Source: an uncultured Oscillospiraceae bacterium
Lineage (GTDB): Bacteria; Bacillota; Clostridia; Oscillospirales; Acutalibacteraceae
Length of the DNA: 59,942 nt
Assembly (NCBI GenBank): GCA_900547095.1
Contig: URFG01000008.1
Coordinates: 1-59,942, forward strand
Reading direction: 5' to 3'
Position numbers and translations under genes: made by a program. Below, one piece after another: positions 35,335-44,357 of the stretch (within the stretch, counting starts at the first letter, position 1; each line of letters starts with the position of its first letter). Under the pieces are notes generated by a model that saw nothing but the letters and a program-made list of their open reading frames with translations, had not been told where the DNA came from and made no database searches.

Positions 35335-38085
35335 ATGTTAGAAGCTGTTAATCTTTCAAAAATCTATAAAATCAAAAAAGGCGTGCCTGTAAAAGCGCTC
35401 GATAATGTTAGCATTAGATTTCCCGAAAAAGGAATGGTGTTTCTTCTCGGAAAATCGGGCAGCGGAAAATCGACTCTTTTAAATGTTCTCGGAGGCCTTG
35501 ATAAATACGATACGGGCGAGATAAGAATAAAGGGCGTAAGCTCGGGTAATTTCAAACAGAAGCATTTTGATTCTTACAGAAATACCTATGTCGGCTTTAT
35601 CTTTCAGGAATACAATGTGCTTGATGATTTCACCGTCGGCGCAAATATCGCGCTTTCTATGGAACTTCAGGGCAAAAAAGCTACCAATAGAGAAATAAAT
35701 GAAATTTTAAAGCAGGTCGATCTTGAGGGAATGGGCTCAAGAAAACCAAACGAGCTTTCGGGCGGTCAGAAGCAGAGAGTAGCCATTGCGAGAGCGCTTG
35801 TTAAAAAGCCTGAAATAATTATGGCAGACGAGCCGACGGGAGCGCTTGACTCGAATACAGGAAAACAGGTTTTTGATACCCTTAAAAAGCTTTCCGCAAC
35901 TAAGCTTGTTATTGTCGTTTCTCATGACAGGGAATTCGCCGAGAAGTATGCAAACAGAATTATAGAGCTTTCGGACGGTCACATCATAAGCGACGTTGAG
36001 CTTAATGAAAACGAAATTGAAAAAACAGAAAACCTTGAATTTTCTTCCGAAGGAATTAAAATAGCTAAGGACTACAGGCTTACGGAAGAAGACAGAGTTT
36101 TAATAAACGATTACATTGATAAGGTGGCAAAAGGCGAGGTTAAGCTCACAGTCAATAAATCGGGCGCTTCTTCAAAGTTTGTTAAAACCGATGAAAGCAA
36201 GATTCCCGTAACATCAGGCGGATTTAAGCTTATAAAATCGCGCCTGCCTATGAAAAACGCTGTTAAGATAGGTGCAGGAGGATTAAAACATAAAAAATTC
36301 AGGCTTGTTGTAACGATTTTATTATCCTGCATAGCTTTCGGTCTTTTCGGTCTTGCGGATACATTCGGCTCATACAATCATATTAAGACCTGCACAAAAT
36401 CGCTTATCGATTCTAATATCGATTATCTTTCTGTGGCAAAAGAGCTTAAGCTTTCAAAAAATTATTGGAGTTCCGGCTTTAATCTTAATTCAGAAGATAT
36501 TTTAAAGCTTTCTTCAAAAACAGGGATAAATATGCACGGGGTATATACTGCGGGCAGTGGGTTTAGCTTTGAGCAAAATACTAATCCCGAAAAAAGAACC
36601 ACAGAAACCGATTATGACATTTATTCAAAAAATTTCAGCGGATTCGGCGAAATAAATCAAAAAACACTCGATGAATTCGGTTATAAGCTTGTTTGCGGAG
36701 CTTTGCCCGATGAAAACAAAAACGAAATTGCAGTAAGCAAATATATATTCGAAGTTTTCAAACGCACCGAATATACCGACGGAACAAAAACCAAAAACGC
36801 CAAAGGGGAAGAAGTTTTAGTTTATCAGCCGATAAATATTTTTGAGGATCTTATAGGTAAAACCATTACTTTAAACGGCGAAAAATACACGGTTACCGGA
36901 ATTATTGACACCAATTTTGATATTTCGAGATATGAAAGACTTGCAGTAAAGGTGAAAAATAAATCAAAAGCCGATAAGGTTATCGATTATATACTTTACA
37001 ATGAATTTGTTTCTTCGACTTCCAGCAGTTATTCTTCCGTAGCAATGGTCGGCACTGCAAAGCTTTACGATATAATAGGAAAAAGAACACCGATAAACAA
37101 GATAAACCTGGGATATTTCGGTCTTAATAATGAAAATTCAGGATTCGGAGTAAACCCCGATTATCTAACTTCGCTCGATAAAATTGATAAAAGCAAGATA
37201 AAATGGGTAAACGGCGCAAAGACAGAACTTTCGGATAACGAAATAGTCGTTTATGAAGGTGCGCTTAATTTAAGTGATGAAAATTCAAACTTTTATGATG
37301 ATAACGGAAATATAATCGCATCAAAGCTTCCCGAGCTTGACTCCTGGTGCAATCTTATAAAAAACGACGATCAGAAAGAACAACAGAATGCTTTTACAAA
37401 AATCGGATTAAACAGTAAGTTTAAAATTGTTGGTATTATTCCGTCGAACGATAAGCTTAACTATCTTTCATCTTCGCTTATTGTAAATGAAAAAGTTATC
37501 GATCTTTTGTGCGATAAAAATGACAATGGATTCGGCTATGCCGTAGGTCATCTTTCAAGTGATTTTAAAACTGTTCAGAGTGCGGTAAAATATTGCTATG
37601 AGTCGGGAGGAAATGTTAAATATCCTTTGCAGAATTCCGTTTCATTTGAGCTTGACGGCATTAACGATATGCTTAAAACACTCTCAAAAACATTCTTCTG
37701 GATAGGTATTGGATTTGCTGTTTTTGCTTCGATCATGCTTTCCAACTTCATTGCAACCAGTATAAATTACAAGAAAAAAGACATAGGCATTTTAAGAGCC
37801 ATCGGTTCAAGAAGCAACGATGTTTTCAGAATTTTCTTCTCCGAAAGCGCGATTATCGCAGGGATAAACTTTATTTTATCTTCAATCGGTGTAATGATAG
37901 TAACAATATTGTTAAACGGACTTTTAAGAAAGAATTACGGAATACTAGTGACCATTCTTTCATTCGGAATAAGGCAGATAGCATTGCTGCTCGTTGTAAG
38001 TATTTTGGTAGCATTTATCGCAAGCTATATTCCTGTTAAAAAGATCGCGTCTAAAAGACCTATCGATGCCATAAGAGAAAAATAA
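35335..38085 (+). CDS. ABC transporter, fused ATPase and FtsX-like permease
   Basis: 916 residues. N-terminal ATPase of the LolD/MacB type: Walker A GKSGSGKST (39-47), signature LSGGQKQR, Walker B IIMADEPTGALD. A linker with charged repeats is followed by a membrane helix at about 322-345, a roughly 440-residue extracytoplasmic region, and three helices at the C-terminus with ATSINYKKKDIGILRAIGS, typical of FtsX/MacB permeases. As a homodimer it could extrude peptides or act as a resistance or lipoprotein mechanotransducer. Neighbouring two-component genes and amidase suggest a cell-envelope stress module. The ATPase-first fusion with a single polypeptide is common in Firmicutes of this group. 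Confidence 0.9.
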   Translation: MLEAVNLSKIYKIKKGVPVKALDNVSIRFPEKGMVFLLGKSGSGKSTLLNVLGGLDKYDTGEIRIKGVSSGNFKQKHFDSYRNTYVGFIFQEYNVLDDFTVGANIALSMELQGKKATNREINEILKQVDLEGMGSRKPNELSGGQKQRVAIARALVKKPEIIMADEPTGALDSNTGKQVFDTLKKLSATKLVIVVSHDREFAEKYANRIIELSDGHIISDVELNENEIEKTENLEFSSEGIKIAKDYRLTEEDRVLINDYIDKVAKGEVKLTVNKSGASSKFVKTDESKIPVTSGGFKLIKSRLPMKNAVKIGAGGLKHKKFRLVVTILLSCIAFGLFGLADTFGSYNHIKTCTKSLIDSNIDYLSVAKELKLSKNYWSSGFNLNSEDILKLSSKTGINMHGVYTAGSGFSFEQNTNPEKRTTETDYDIYSKNFSGFGEINQKTLDEFGYKLVCGALPDENKNEIAVSKYIFEVFKRTEYTDGTKTKNAKGEEVLVYQPINIFEDLIGKTITLNGEKYTVTGIIDTNFDISRYERLAVKVKNKSKADKVIDYILYNEFVSSTSSSYSSVAMVGTAKLYDIIGKRTPINKINLGYFGLNNENSGFGVNPDYLTSLDKIDKSKIKWVNGAKTELSDNEIVVYEGALNLSDENSNFYDDNGNIIASKLPELDSWCNLIKNDDQKEQQNAFTKIGLNSKFKIVGIIPSNDKLNYLSSSLIVNEKVIDLLCDKNDNGFGYAVGHLSSDFKTVQSAVKYCYESGGNVKYPLQNSVSFELDGINDMLKTLSKTFFWIGIGFAVFASIMLSNFIATSINYKKKDIGILRAIGSRSNDVFRIFFSESAIIAGINFILSSIGVMIVTILLNGLLRKNYGILVTILSFGIRQIALLLVVSILVAFIASYIPVKKIASKRPIDAIREK

Positions 38086-38093
38086 ATAAAATT

Positions 38094-38126
38094 AAAAAAG
38101 GAACCTGTTGTCAGGTTCCTTTTTTA
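38094..38126. terminator. Bidirectional terminator
   Basis: GAACCTG (38101-38107) pairs with CAGGTTC (38112-38118), loop TTGT, with A-run before and T-run after. Sits between the convergent ABC transporter and AraC genes. Confidence 0.9.
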
Positions 38127-38909
38127 ATTTATGCCGTCTTTTTTAGGAGAGTGGCCGAATTTTGCCTTATAAGCCTTATAAAAAGATACATAATCTTTAA
38201 ATCCGCATTTTTCGCTTACAGCCGTCGGCTTTTGCCCGTGAATGATAAGATCTCTGGCATTAAGAAGTCTTTTTGATTTTACATATTCCCAAACGGATAA
38301 CCCCGTTGCTTTTTTAAAAACCCTGTTTAACTGAGATCTGCTCAAATAAAAATTCTTGCTTATGCTTTCAAGTGAGATATCCTCGTATAGATGAGAGTTG
38401 ACATATTTTATAATTTCATAGCTTTTATCGTAATTATCAACATTTGAATTCTGATTTAACAGCTTTTGCCTGAATGCCTCGTTTGTTTCATATAAAAGCA
38501 CAGTAAGATAAGCTTTTTGCTTCTCTTTATCCTTAGTGCCTGCAATGGCATAAAAGCAGTTTTTATAAGTAGTAGTGTTAAATTCAGAGCTCTTATATTT
38601 GCACATTTCTCCCAAATTCCTGTCATTAAAAGGTTTTAACAATTCGTAAGGGTCCAGATCGCTGTTAAAATCAAAGCTTATTACTATTCTTTCGTATTCG
38701 GTGTTTGAATTGAAAATAACATGGTGAGATTCCGATTTTCTTGTTAAAACGAAATCTCCTTTTCTAAGCTTATAATTTTTACCCTCAACCGAAAACTGCA
38801 CATTACCGTTTATAAAATAAAGCAGCTCATAATTTCCGTGAAGATGAATAGGATAATCCTTTTGATTGAGATTTCTTTCCGAAGAGTGGTGGTAGCCTAA
38901 AATTTCCAT
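38124..38909 (-). CDS. AraC-family transcriptional regulator of the uronate operon
   Basis: 261 residues from ATG 38909, chosen because GAGGTG is 6 bases upstream; the frame extends 13 codons further without a ribosome site. N-terminal cupin (YPIHLHGNYELLYFINGN) and C-terminal helix-turn-helix pair with LESISKNFYLSRSQLNRVFKKA and KCGFKDYVSFYKAYKAKFGHSP. It is divergent from uxaC with a 127-base shared region, so it is the probable regulator of the hexuronate genes. Confidence 0.9.
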   Translation of the reverse strand: MEILGYHHSSERNLNQKDYPIHLHGNYELLYFINGNVQFSVEGKNYKLRKGDFVLTRKSESHHVIFNSNTEYERIVISFDFNSDLDPYELLKPFNDRNLGEMCKYKSSEFNTTTYKNCFYAIAGTKDKEKQKAYLTVLLYETNEAFRQKLLNQNSNVDNYDKSYEIIKYVNSHLYEDISLESISKNFYLSRSQLNRVFKKATGLSVWEYVKSKRLLNARDLIIHGQKPTAVSEKCGFKDYVSFYKAYKAKFGHSPKKDGIN

Positions 38910-38979
38910 AATTTCACCTCTAAAATTATTATAATATGTTATGCGCATAATTGCAATGTTTTTAAGGAATTTTTTGTAA

Positions 38980-39008
38980 TTGTTTATTTATTTGAATGAT
39001 TATATAAT
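38980..39008 (+). promoter_or_regulatory. Promoter of the uxaC operon
   Basis: TTGTTT (38980-38985), 17-base spacer, TATAAT (39003-39008). Further upstream an ATTGCAAT palindrome (38950-38957) could be part of an operator. Confidence 0.65.
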
Positions 39009-39036
39009 GAAGTCATAAAGAAAAAGGATGGTTTTT

Positions 39037-40395
39037 ATGGAAAATAATTATCTGCTCAGTAACAAAACCGCCGTCACATTATATAATTCCGCTAAGGATC
39101 TTCCGATCATCGATTATCATTGTCATCTTTCTCCGAAAGAGATATATGAAGATAAGCCGTTTGACAATATCGGTGAAATGTGGCTTGCGGGCGATCATTA
39201 TAAATGGCGCCTTATGAGATGTGCCGGAATCAGCGAGGATAAGATAACAGGCAGAGCCGATTATCACGAGAAATTTATCAATTTCATAAGCGCGCTCGAA
39301 TTTGCCGCAGGAAATCCGCTTTATTACTGGTCTAAAATGGAGCTTAAGCAATTTTTTGATATTGACTGTGATCTTACGGCGGAAAATGCCGAAATGATCT
39401 GGGAAAACGCCAATAAATATATTAAAGAAAATAAGCTTTCGCCCCGAAAGCTTATGACAAATTCCAATGTTGAAATAATCTGCACGACAGATGATATAAC
39501 AGACGATTTAAAATGGCATAAGCTAATCTCACAGGACAGATCGTTTAATATAAAAGTTCTTCCGTCTTTTAGAACCGATAATCTTTTGCTTATGCTTAAC
39601 GGTTCTTATAAGGATTATATCTTAAAGCTTTCCGATTGCAGCGGAATTAAGATAGAAGATTTAAAATCCCTTAAAGCCGCTGTTGAAAAAAGGCTTGAAT
39701 TCTTTGTTAAAAACGGGTGCGTTTTTACAGATATCGGTATGCAGTATTTCCCGAACGATATTTTTGACGATAATAAAGCCGACGATATCTTTAAAAAGAT
39801 ATTAAAAGGCGAGAGTGTAGACGAAAACGATTATCTCGGTCTTGTGGGAAATCTCTATGTATTTTTAGGAAAGATATATAAAAAATTCGGGCTTACAATG
39901 CAGCTTCACCTGGCTGTCACAAGAAACTCAAATTCCGGTCTTTTCAAAAAGCTCGGAGTTGATTGCGGCTGTGACTGCGTGGGCAACGCGATTGACGGTT
40001 TGTCGCTTATAAAGATACTTGACCGTATCGACTCGGAAAGCGGACTTCCCGACACGATAGTTTACACATTAAATTCCTCAAATGCCGATCAGTTAGCATC
40101 AATAGCGGGAGCTTATCGGAATGTGAGATTAGGTGCCGCCTGGTGGTTTAACGATCATAAACGCGGAATTTTAAATCAAACAGAAACAATGGCGGAAAAC
40201 GGAGTTTTAGGTAAGTTTTACGGAATGCTCACAGATTCAAGAAGTTTTCTTTCCTATGCACGCCACGATTATTTCAGAAGAATTTTCTGCTCGTTTATCG
40301 GAAACCTTACCGAAAAAGGCGAGTTTGATAAGATAAGCGCTCAAAAACTTGTTAAAAAAGTATTTTATTATAATATAAAGGAAAGGATGAGCTGA
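39037..40395 (+). CDS. uxaC: Uronate isomerase (glucuronate/galacturonate isomerase)
   Basis: 452 residues from ATG 39037, preceded by AAAGGA at proper spacing; the ATG at 39028 is too close to that site. Motifs: IIDYHCHLSP (metal-binding HxH), GDHYKWRLMRCAG, LSPRKLMTNSNVEIICTTDD, QLHLAVTRN and AAWWFNDHKRGI, all diagnostic of UxaC. It converts D-glucuronate to D-fructuronate or D-galacturonate to D-tagaturonate. With UxuA next, the route is glucuronate to KDG. First gene of the operon. Confidence 0.96.
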   Translation: MENNYLLSNKTAVTLYNSAKDLPIIDYHCHLSPKEIYEDKPFDNIGEMWLAGDHYKWRLMRCAGISEDKITGRADYHEKFINFISALEFAAGNPLYYWSKMELKQFFDIDCDLTAENAEMIWENANKYIKENKLSPRKLMTNSNVEIICTTDDITDDLKWHKLISQDRSFNIKVLPSFRTDNLLLMLNGSYKDYILKLSDCSGIKIEDLKSLKAAVEKRLEFFVKNGCVFTDIGMQYFPNDIFDDNKADDIFKKILKGESVDENDYLGLVGNLYVFLGKIYKKFGLTMQLHLAVTRNSNSGLFKKLGVDCGCDCVGNAIDGLSLIKILDRIDSESGLPDTIVYTLNSSNADQLASIAGAYRNVRLGAAWWFNDHKRGILNQTETMAENGVLGKFYGMLTDSRSFLSYARHDYFRRIFCSFIGNLTEKGEFDKISAQKLVKKVFYYNIKERMS

Positions 40396-40399
40396 AAAT

Positions 40400-41437
40400 A
40401 TGAAACTTACTTTCAGATGGTACGGTGAAAGCGATCCGGTAACTCTTGAAAAGATAAGCCAGATACCGACTATGAGCGGAATCGTTTCGGCGGTCTATGA
40501 TGTTAAGCCGGGCGGAGTTTGGAGCAATGAAAGCATAAGCAAAATCAAGGACTCTGCAAAAAAGCACGATCTTGATTTTGAAGTTGTGGAAAGCGTTCCT
40601 GTAAGCGAAGATATTAAACTCGGCAATAAGAATGCCGACGAGCTTATCGATAATTACTGTGAAAACATCAGAAGACTCGGCAAAGCAGGGGTAAAATGTA
40701 TTTGCTATAACTTTATGCCGGTTTTCGATTGGCTCAGAAGCGAGCTTGAGCATCATCAGAAAGACGGAGCTAACGCTCTTGCTTATGATGATGAAACCGT
40801 TCTTAAAATGAATCCGCTTAAAAGCGAGCTTTCACTTCCCGGATGGGACGCAAGCTACACTAAAGAAGAAATGAAAGATCTTCTTAAAAAATATGAAGAA
40901 TTAGGCGAGGATAAGCTTTGGGATAACCTTACATATTTTTTGGAGGCTGTAATACCCGTAGCGAAAGAATCCGGAATCGATATGGCAATTCACCCGGATG
41001 ATCCGCCATGGGGAATGTTCGGACTTCCGAGGATAATAACCAATGAAAAAAATCTTAAAAGATTTTTGGATATAGTTCCCGAAAAGAATAACGGACTTAC
41101 ATTCTGCACTGGCTCTCTCGGAGCTAATCCCGATAATGATCTTGTAAAAATGGCAGGCGAGTTTGCAGACAGAATTCATTTCCTCCATTTAAGAAACATT
41201 AAGCATACGGGTGTAAGGAAATTCGAGGAAGTCGGCCATCCCACTTCCTGCGGATCGGTAGATATGTTCGGCATTGCAAAAACCCTTTTGGATCACGGCT
41301 TTGACGGTTATGTAAGACCGGATCACGGCAGAATGATCTGGGGCGAAAAGGGAAGATACGGTTACGGACTTTTTGACCGTGCTTTGGGCGCTACATATAT
41401 CGCAGGACTTTTCGAAGCAATAGAAAAATTAAGATAG
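40400..41437 (+). CDS. uxuA: Mannonate dehydratase
   Basis: 345 residues starting MKLTFRWYGESDPVTLEKI, with IHPDDPPWGMFGLPRI and FLHLRNIKH, and RPDHGRMIWGE at the C-terminus: the classical UxuA family. It dehydrates D-mannonate to 2-keto-3-deoxygluconate. It starts 4 bases after uxaC and is followed by the reductase that would make mannonate from fructuronate. Confidence 0.96.
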   Translation: MKLTFRWYGESDPVTLEKISQIPTMSGIVSAVYDVKPGGVWSNESISKIKDSAKKHDLDFEVVESVPVSEDIKLGNKNADELIDNYCENIRRLGKAGVKCICYNFMPVFDWLRSELEHHQKDGANALAYDDETVLKMNPLKSELSLPGWDASYTKEEMKDLLKKYEELGEDKLWDNLTYFLEAVIPVAKESGIDMAIHPDDPPWGMFGLPRIITNEKNLKRFLDIVPEKNNGLTFCTGSLGANPDNDLVKMAGEFADRIHFLHLRNIKHTGVRKFEEVGHPTSCGSVDMFGIAKTLLDHGFDGYVRPDHGRMIWGEKGRYGYGLFDRALGATYIAGLFEAIEKLR

Positions 41438-41449
41438 GAGAATGAAATT

Positions 41450-42274
41450 ATGAGTAAAGTAATCGTTGTAACAGGCGCAGGCGGGGGTTTGTGCTCTTCT
41501 TTTGCGGAGCATCTTGCAAAAGCAGGAAATAAGGTTGCACTTCTTGATCTTAATTATGATGCGGCTAAAGCCGTTGAAGACAGAATTGTAAAAAACGGCG
41601 GTACCGCAAAAGCTTATAAAACCAATGTTTTGGATTTTGAGTCGCTTAAAAGCGTTCACAGCGAGGTATTAAAGGACCTCGGTAAATGCGAAATATTGAT
41701 TAACGGTGCCGGCGGTAACAACCCGAGATGCACCACTCTTCACGAGGAATATGTTTCAGGAGATGAAAACGCAAAGGATTTTCTTACTTTCTTTAATATT
41801 GAAGAAAAGGGATTTGATTTCGTTTTCGATTTAAATTTAAAAGGCGTTTTGCTGCCGAGCCAGATATTTATGGCTGATATGATAGGCAAAAAAGGCTGCT
41901 GCGTGTTAAACGTTTCTTCAATGAACGCTTACAGACCGCTTACAAAGATACCTGCTTATTCGGCGGCAAAAGCGGCGGTTTCAAATTTCACTTCCTGGCT
42001 TGCCGTTCATTTTGCAAAGCAGGAGATAAGGGTTAACGCTATAGCACCCGGATTTTTTGTAACTAATCAGAACAGGGCTTTGCTCTTTGATGAAAAAGGC
42101 GAGCCGACTGCAAGAACAGAGAAGATCTTAAGATCCACTCCTATGGGCAGATTCGGCGAGTCGGAAGAATTATTAGGCACAGTAGATTGGCTTATCGATG
42201 AAACAAAATCGGGCTTTGTCACAGGTATCACAGTTCCGGTAGACGGCGGATTTTCAGCTTATTCGGGGGTATAA
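41450..42274 (+). CDS. SDR-family fructuronate reductase (D-mannonate oxidoreductase)
   Basis: 274 residues, a short-chain dehydrogenase. NAD(P) motif TGAGGGLCSSFAEHL, NGAGG, catalytic Ser in LNVSSMNA and Tyr/Lys in YSAAKAA. In Firmicutes this SDR type replaces the long-chain UxuB and reduces fructuronate to mannonate; its place between uxuA and the isomerase-fold genes supports that role. AGGAG precedes the ATG. Exact cofactor is not clear. Confidence 0.88.
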   Translation: MSKVIVVTGAGGGLCSSFAEHLAKAGNKVALLDLNYDAAKAVEDRIVKNGGTAKAYKTNVLDFESLKSVHSEVLKDLGKCEILINGAGGNNPRCTTLHEEYVSGDENAKDFLTFFNIEEKGFDFVFDLNLKGVLLPSQIFMADMIGKKGCCVLNVSSMNAYRPLTKIPAYSAAKAAVSNFTSWLAVHFAKQEIRVNAIAPGFFVTNQNRALLFDEKGEPTARTEKILRSTPMGRFGESEELLGTVDWLIDETKSGFVTGITVPVDGGFSAYSGV

Positions 42275-42277
42275 AAA

Positions 42278-43111
42278 ATGAAAATTTATGCATTTGCAGA
42301 TGAATCAAGTTCTTTAATAAAAGGTCAGATTAACGCACTTAAAAGAAATCATCTTGACGGACTTGAAATAAGAGATGTTGAAGGAACTAATATTTCAAAA
42401 ATTTCAGAGGAAAAAGCTAAAGAAATAAAAAATAGCTTTGATGAGGAAGGACTTGAAATTTGGTCAATAGGTTCTCCGATCGGAAAAGTTGATATTAAAA
42501 CATACGATTTCAACACACATATTGAAACATTTAAACATACATTGGAAATTGCTAAAATATTAGATGCAAAAAATATAAGAATTTTCTCATTCTATACTCC
42601 TAAAGGAGAAAATATTGACGATTATAAAGATGAAATTATTGATAGGTTAGGAACATTTTTAAATATTGCATCGAGATATGAATTAGACCTCTGCCACGAA
42701 AACGAAAAAGGTATTTTTGGTGAAGATGATAAACATTGTAAAATGATATTAGATGCTTTACCTGAACTAAAAGGCATCTTCGATCCTGCAAATTTTGTTC
42801 AGTGCAATGTGGATACTATAAAAGCATGGGAAATGCTTAAATCAAGAATTAAATATCTTCATATAAAAGATTGTATAAAAGGTGGAAATGTTGTTCCTGC
42901 CGGAAAAGGCGACGGTAATTTACCGTATATAATTAAAGATTTTGAAAAATTAGGCGGAGATCATCTCACTATAGAGCCACATTTATCTCTTTTTGACGGC
43001 TTAGCAACTCTTGAAAGAGAAGGTGAAAAAAGCAATATAGGTAATTTTGTTTACTCTTCTAAAGAAGAGGCGTTTGATGAAGCTTGTAATGCTCTTAAGA
43101 AATTAATATAA
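42278..43111 (+). CDS. Sugar phosphate isomerase/epimerase-fold protein (AP-endonuclease-2 barrel)
   Basis: 277 residues of the xylose-isomerase-like TIM barrel. The usual metal ligands are seen: E in LCHENEKGIFGE, D in GIFDPANFVQ, H in YLHIKDC and E in LTIEPHLSLF. It could isomerise or epimerise a sugar, act as a keto-sugar dehydratase, or catalyse carbon-oxygen/carbon-carbon cleavage of a 3-keto glycoside, as some members of this fold do. Its codons are visibly more AT-rich than those of its operon neighbours, suggesting separate origin. The gene starts 3 bases after the SDR and ends 21 bases before the first Gfo/Idh gene. Confidence 0.8.
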   Translation: MKIYAFADESSSLIKGQINALKRNHLDGLEIRDVEGTNISKISEEKAKEIKNSFDEEGLEIWSIGSPIGKVDIKTYDFNTHIETFKHTLEIAKILDAKNIRIFSFYTPKGENIDDYKDEIIDRLGTFLNIASRYELDLCHENEKGIFGEDDKHCKMILDALPELKGIFDPANFVQCNVDTIKAWEMLKSRIKYLHIKDCIKGGNVVPAGKGDGNLPYIIKDFEKLGGDHLTIEPHLSLFDGLATLEREGEKSNIGNFVYSSKEEAFDEACNALKKLI

Positions 43112-43132
43112 TTAAAGAGAGGTTGAATTTAA

Positions 43133-44338
43133 ATGGATAAGATAAAACTCGGTATAATAGGTCTTGGAAATATGGGATCGACTCATGCAAAATATATTAT
43201 TATGGGTAAATGCCCTGAAATCGAACTCGTTGCATTTGCGGATACAAATCCAGACAGAATAAAATGGGCGCAGGAAAATTTACCGCATTTTAAAGGAAAC
43301 GACGGAAAAGAATACGGCAAAGAGGGCATAATTGCTTTCGACAGCGCCGAAAAAATGCTTGATAGCGGTCTTGTAGATGCTTGTCTTGTCAGCGTTCCTC
43401 ATTATTATCATCCTAAATATGCTATGGAATGTATGAAAAGAGGAATAAATGTAATGGTAGAAAAACCTGCCGGTGTTTACACTAAGCAGGTAAAAGAAAT
43501 GATCGCCGAAGCCGACCGCCACCCCGAAGTTGTATTCGGTATGATGTTCAATCAGCGCACCAATCATGTTTACCGCAAAATGAGAGAGCTTGTTAAATCG
43601 GGGAAATACGGCGAGATCAGAAGAACAAACTGGATCATTACCAACTGGTACCGCTCACAGGCATACTATGATTCGGGCGATTGGAGAGCCACCTGGTCGG
43701 GCGAAGGCGGAGGAGTTCTTTTAAATCAGTGCCCCCACCAGCTTGACCTTTGGCAGTGGATATGCGGAATGCCCGTTAAGGTTGACGCAAAATTAAAATT
43801 CGGCAAATGGCACGATATAGAGGTTGAAGACGATGTTTCGGCATTTGTTGAGTATCCTAACGGCGCAACAGGCGTGTTTATAACCACCACCGGCGATGGC
43901 TACGGCACCAACAGATTTGAAATTCAGATGGATAAAGCAAAGCTTGTTGTGGAAAACGATCAGCTTAAAGTCTGGGAATTTGAAATGACCGAGCAGGAAT
44001 TTTCAAAGACAAATAAAGTTCCCTTTGCTTCTGTTAAGCACGAGGAAATAAAGGTTGAAACAGACGGTCAGAATCCGCAGCACGTAGGCGTTCTTAATGC
44101 CTGGGCAGGTAAAATTCTTCACGGCACCGATCTTATTGCAGACGGCAGAGAGGGTATAAACGGAATTACTCTTTCAAACGCTATGCACCTCTCCGCTTTC
44201 CTTGGCAAAGAAATAGACTTGCCTTTTGATGACGATCTGTATTATAATGAATTGATGAAACGCGTAAAGACATCAAGAAGAAAAGAAAATACAAAAGCTG
44301 TATTTGCGGATACTTCCGGAACATATTCCGGAAAATAA
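43133..44338 (+). CDS. Gfo/Idh/MocA-family oxidoreductase (copy 1)
   Basis: 401 residues. N-terminal Rossmann domain with GLGNMGSTHAKY, the catalytic-lysine motif VEKPAG, and the substrate domain with NQRTN, WYRSQAYYDSGDWRAT and LLNQCPHQLDL containing the likely catalytic His. It is an NAD(P)-dependent sugar or glycoside dehydrogenase; the C-terminal GDLY-like tail resembles families acting on C3 of glycosides or inositol-like substrates. It is a close paralogue of the next gene, so a tandem duplication is likely. AAGAGAGG ribosome site precedes the ATG. Confidence 0.9.
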   Translation: MDKIKLGIIGLGNMGSTHAKYIIMGKCPEIELVAFADTNPDRIKWAQENLPHFKGNDGKEYGKEGIIAFDSAEKMLDSGLVDACLVSVPHYYHPKYAMECMKRGINVMVEKPAGVYTKQVKEMIAEADRHPEVVFGMMFNQRTNHVYRKMRELVKSGKYGEIRRTNWIITNWYRSQAYYDSGDWRATWSGEGGGVLLNQCPHQLDLWQWICGMPVKVDAKLKFGKWHDIEVEDDVSAFVEYPNGATGVFITTTGDGYGTNRFEIQMDKAKLVVENDQLKVWEFEMTEQEFSKTNKVPFASVKHEEIKVETDGQNPQHVGVLNAWAGKILHGTDLIADGREGINGITLSNAMHLSAFLGKEIDLPFDDDLYYNELMKRVKTSRRKENTKAVFADTSGTYSGK

Positions 44339-44357
44339 TCAATTCGGGAGAATAAAT

